From positions 1 to 26,488 of the forward strand of contig JAZNVH010000030.1 in assembly GCA_045592745.1 (NCBI GenBank): a stretch of 26,488 nt of DNA, read 5' to 3'. Positions 24,440-26,488 of this stretch are shown in pieces. Both the position numbers and the translations under genes were made by a program. The notes beneath the pieces are model-generated. The model ran no database searches. It was not told the DNA's origin and saw only the letters and a program-made list of their open reading frames with translations. The stretch is from Aphodoplasma sp045592745. GTDB taxonomy: Bacteria > Bacillota > Clostridia > UBA1381 > UMGS1253. How positions within the stretch are numbered: position 1 is the first letter of the stretch; every line of letters begins with the position of its first letter.

Positions 24440-24489
24440 AAGCGAGACCAAGAGATTTACTTTTTTTAAATCGCTTCAGGGCCTCACTT
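24440..24489 (-). terminator. terminator-like hairpin between ftsL and the PBP gene
   Basis: On the minus strand, AAGTGAGGCC (24489-24480) pairs with GGTCTCGCTT (24449-24440) over 10 bp with two G-T pairs. An inner stem AAGCGATTT/AAATCTCTT matches 8 of 9. T residues (TTTTTGTT) follow. This is a long intrinsic-terminator shape inside a 247-bp gap. No convincing promoter is visible downstream of it before the PBP gene. It could be an attenuator or a processing site instead. Confidence 0.65.
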
Positions 24490-24536
24490 TCCAAAGTTAC
24501 TTTTTAAATGGATTTATTTGCTATTATAATATAATA

Positions 24537-25034
24537 TCAGTTAACTCCAAATATGCCAAAAAGATTTCTTATGCTGCTTTGTATGTTTTGTGCAAGCTCA
24601 ACGCTCACGTTGCGCGCTGCTACCTTTTCAACATAGTCATTCTTTTGTATGTTTATGTATACTGTCTGAGTTTTTTCAGGTCTGCTCATTGCAAATTTGG
24701 TCGCTGCAGCTTCTTCGAGTTTATTTAAATCAATTACCCTCTCAGCCGCAATCTGTGCCTGTTTTGTTTCGCTTTGTGCCTGCTCAAGACGATTTTCAAG
24801 GCGGTTTATCTCGCTGCTTTTTTCATAAAGACTCACTTCGCGGCTTACAAGACAAAAAGCTACTGCAAATATAATTGCCATATAAAATATTGCAACCGCA
24901 ACATTTACATTCTTTGCTTTTGCACGCGACCTTTCGGCGCGCAGAGCTTCAGCTTTTCTTCTTAAATCTGACTGCTTAGGCTGATACTGCGGCTTATAAG
25001 CAGGCTGAAGTGCAAGATTTCCGTTTGTACGCAC
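24537..25034 (-). CDS. ftsL: FtsL-like divisome protein
   Basis: The 165-residue bitopic protein has a basic N-terminal tail (about 1-43), one membrane helix at about 45-65 (VAVAIFYMAIIFAVAFCLVS) and a coiled coil at about 70-110. A short hydrophilic end carries an AMSRPEKTQTVYI segment like the APETV-type end of FtsL/DivIC proteins. Sequence conservation in this family is low; position between rsmH and the PBP gene is the main support. It starts at GTG, 9 nt after GGGAGG. FtsL forms a trimer with FtsQ and DivIC that activates FtsW and the PBP. Confidence 0.82.
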   Translation of the reverse strand: MRTNGNLALQPAYKPQYQPKQSDLRRKAEALRAERSRAKAKNVNVAVAIFYMAIIFAVAFCLVSREVSLYEKSSEINRLENRLEQAQSETKQAQIAAERVIDLNKLEEAAATKFAMSRPEKTQTVYINIQKNDYVEKVAARNVSVELAQNIQSSIRNLFGIFGVN

Positions 25035-25105
25035 TGTTTGCGACCTCCCTTTGAAAATTTTTCTATATACTAGTATTTTTTACAAATTCATATCATATGT
25101 ATTTA

Positions 25106-26041
25106 TTAAAGCTTTTCTATAACTCTAAGCTTTGCACTTTTTGAGCGCGAATTATTTAAAAGCTCTTCATCTGATGCTGTAACAGGCTTGCCCGTAAGCA
25201 CCTTCACCTTCGGTTTGTTGCCGCATACGCAAACGGGAAACTCTTTTGGACAAGTACATCCCGACGCAAGCGATAAAAACTCTTCCTTTATTATTCTGTC
25301 TTCGAGCGAATGGAAGGTAATCACCAAAAGCCTTCCGCCCGGATTAAGTCTTGAAACAAAATCATTTACAACACCTTTTAAAATTTCAAGCTCTCCGTTT
25401 ACTTCAATGCGTATTGCCTGAAATGTACGCTTTGCGCTGTTACCACCCGTCATACGCGCACCCTTTGGAATTGCGGCATTTATAACCGACACAAGCTCGA
25501 GCGTCGTGTTTATCGGCTTTACATCGCGCTTTTCTACAATAAACTTTGCCACTCTTTTTGCCCAGCGCTCCTCGCCATATTTGAAAATAATTTCCGAGAG
25601 GCGTTCTTCATCGTAATTGTTTACAACCTCATAAGCACTAAGTTCTCCCGACTGGTCCATTCTCATGTCAAGCGGCGCGTCCTTCATATAGCTAAAACCA
25701 CGGCTTGCCTCATCAAGCTGATGAGAAGAAACTCCCAAATCAAGAAGCGCTCCGTCTATTTTGTCAATTTCAAGTGTGTCTAAAACCTCATTTATATTTT
25801 TAAAGTTGTTTTTTACAATACAAACCCGCTCGCCAAATTTTTTAAGCCTTTCACTTGCGGCTTTTATGGCATTATCATCGCGGTCAATTCCGATAAGGCG
25901 ACCATCCTGCGAAAGATGTGCGGCGATTGAGCTACTGTGCCCTGCTCCTCCGAGCGTGCCGTCAACATAAATACCCTCAGGCTTTATATTAAGATATTTT
26001 ATACATTCATCATGCATAACGGGTATATGCTTAAACTCCAC
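25106..26041 (-). CDS. rsmH: 16S rRNA (cytosine1402-N4)-methyltransferase RsmH
   Basis: RsmH (MraW) methylates N4 of C1402 in the ribosomal P site using SAM. The 311-residue protein opens with HIPVMHDECI, then the SAM-binding loop DGTLGGAGHS at about 28-37. It has LLDLGVSSHQLDEASRGFSY, AKRTFQAIRIEVNGE and the FHSLEDRIIKE motif, all family hallmarks. The start is GTG, 13 bp after mraZ, behind a moderate AGGCGGTG. It is the usual second gene of the dcw cluster. Confidence 0.97.
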   Translation of the reverse strand: MEFKHIPVMHDECIKYLNIKPEGIYVDGTLGGAGHSSSIAAHLSQDGRLIGIDRDDNAIKAASERLKKFGERVCIVKNNFKNINEVLDTLEIDKIDGALLDLGVSSHQLDEASRGFSYMKDAPLDMRMDQSGELSAYEVVNNYDEERLSEIIFKYGEERWAKRVAKFIVEKRDVKPINTTLELVSVINAAIPKGARMTGGNSAKRTFQAIRIEVNGELEILKGVVNDFVSRLNPGGRLLVITFHSLEDRIIKEEFLSLASGCTCPKEFPVCVCGNKPKVKVLTGKPVTASDEELLNNSRSKSAKLRVIEKL

Positions 26042-26054
26042 TATGCATCACCGC

Positions 26055-26488
26055 CTAAAAGTCCATTCCGATTGAGCCCATACTGTCAAGTACGTTTTCA
26101 AGCGTAATTTCCTTGTCGCAGTATTCGCTCCATGTCTTCGAATCCCAAATTTCAATACGGCTTCTTACGCCAAGAACCTTGACATCCTTTTCAATATTTG
26201 CATATTCTCTTAAATATGAAGGAATATTGATTCTTCCAAGCTTGTCCACTTCACATTCGACAGCGCCCGAAAGGAAAAATCTTGCAAATGCTCCCGCCTG
26301 AGGATTTGTTGTAATAGGAAGGCTTGAAAGCTTTTCCTCAAACTTTGCCCATTCATCACGCGAATACACAAACAGACATTTTTCCGTGCCCTTTGTGACA
26401 TAGAAAATCTCGCCCAATTCATCCTTTCTGAATTTGGACGGAACAATCATTCTGCCTTTGGCATCTATATTGTGACTGTATTCGCCTA
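26055..26488 (-). CDS. mraZ: transcriptional regulator MraZ (5' end cut by the window)
   Basis: MraZ binds DNA through two AbrB-like swapped-hairpin domains and controls its own dcw operon. The visible 144 codons read GEYSHNIDAKGRMIVPSKFR at the start of domain one and the second repeat EVDKLGRINIPSYLREYA. The frame is open to the window edge; only about three or four N-terminal residues are missing, since MraZ proteins begin a few residues before GEYSHN. An internal ATG at 26450 would remove half of domain one and is not the true start. The promoter and MraZ boxes lie outside the window. Confidence 0.95.
   Translation of the reverse strand, partial: GEYSHNIDAKGRMIVPSKFRKDELGEIFYVTKGTEKCLFVYSRDEWAKFEEKLSSLPITTNPQAGAFARFFLSGAVECEVDKLGRINIPSYLREYANIEKDVKVLGVRSRIEIWDSKTWSEYCDKEITLENVLDSMGSIGMDF

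Overview
The window looks like a low-GC, Gram-positive (Firmicutes/Clostridia-like) chromosome. The evidence is a Bacillus/Clostridium-style division and cell-wall (dcw) cluster with sbp, a DUF881 gene and a PASTA-tailed division PBP. MurE carries the DNPR signature of meso-diaminopimelate-adding enzymes, and there are strong GGAGG ribosome sites, an S-layer-homology (SLH) protein and an ECF vitamin-type S component. A choloylglycine (bile-salt) hydrolase with complete catalytic residues suggests an animal-gut resident. I cannot name the species.

Layout. (1) 1-1178: right-hand end of what looks like an integrated mobile element. It holds a small XRE-type regulator on the minus strand, a decayed HipA C-terminal remnant on the plus strand, and about 550 bp of gene-free DNA with short repeats. 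It ends in a 3' fragment of tRNA-Trp (anticodon loop to CCA), the usual footprint of tyrosine-integrase attachment. The tRNA terminator follows directly. (2) 1322-6979, minus strand: one operon, transcribed as adaptor, ABC ATPase, MacB/FtsX-type permease and SLH protein. Its promoter region carries three TTAAC-like boxes at exact 11-bp spacing, overlapping where the -35 would lie, as at sites of OmpR/PhoB-family regulators. (3) 7030-11222: a mixed accessory patch. It contains a bile-salt-hydrolase-family gene, a Gfo/Idh/MocA oxidoreductase lacking its N-terminus, a 25-codon gene-start remnant, an ECF S component, a sugar isomerase-like TIM barrel, and a CBM9-like gene with a one-base frameshift. 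Two divergent promoters flank a perfect 13-bp inverted repeat. Several genes here are broken, so the patch seems to be decaying or the assembly has errors. (4) 11245-26488, minus strand: the dcw cluster, transcribed mraZ-rsmH-ftsL-PBP-murE-murF-mraY-ftsW-murG-murA-ftsQ/divIB-DUF881-sbp-ftsZ.

The dcw genes form one pathway. MurA, MurE and MurF build the UDP-muramyl-pentapeptide; MraY and MurG make lipid I and lipid II; FtsW and the PBP polymerise and crosslink septal wall; FtsL, FtsQ and FtsZ assemble the divisome. MraZ and RsmH are the usual leading genes. murD, murC, murB, ddl and ftsA are absent from this stretch and must lie elsewhere if the organism has them. A terminator-like hairpin separates ftsL from the PBP gene, so the cluster may not be a single transcript.
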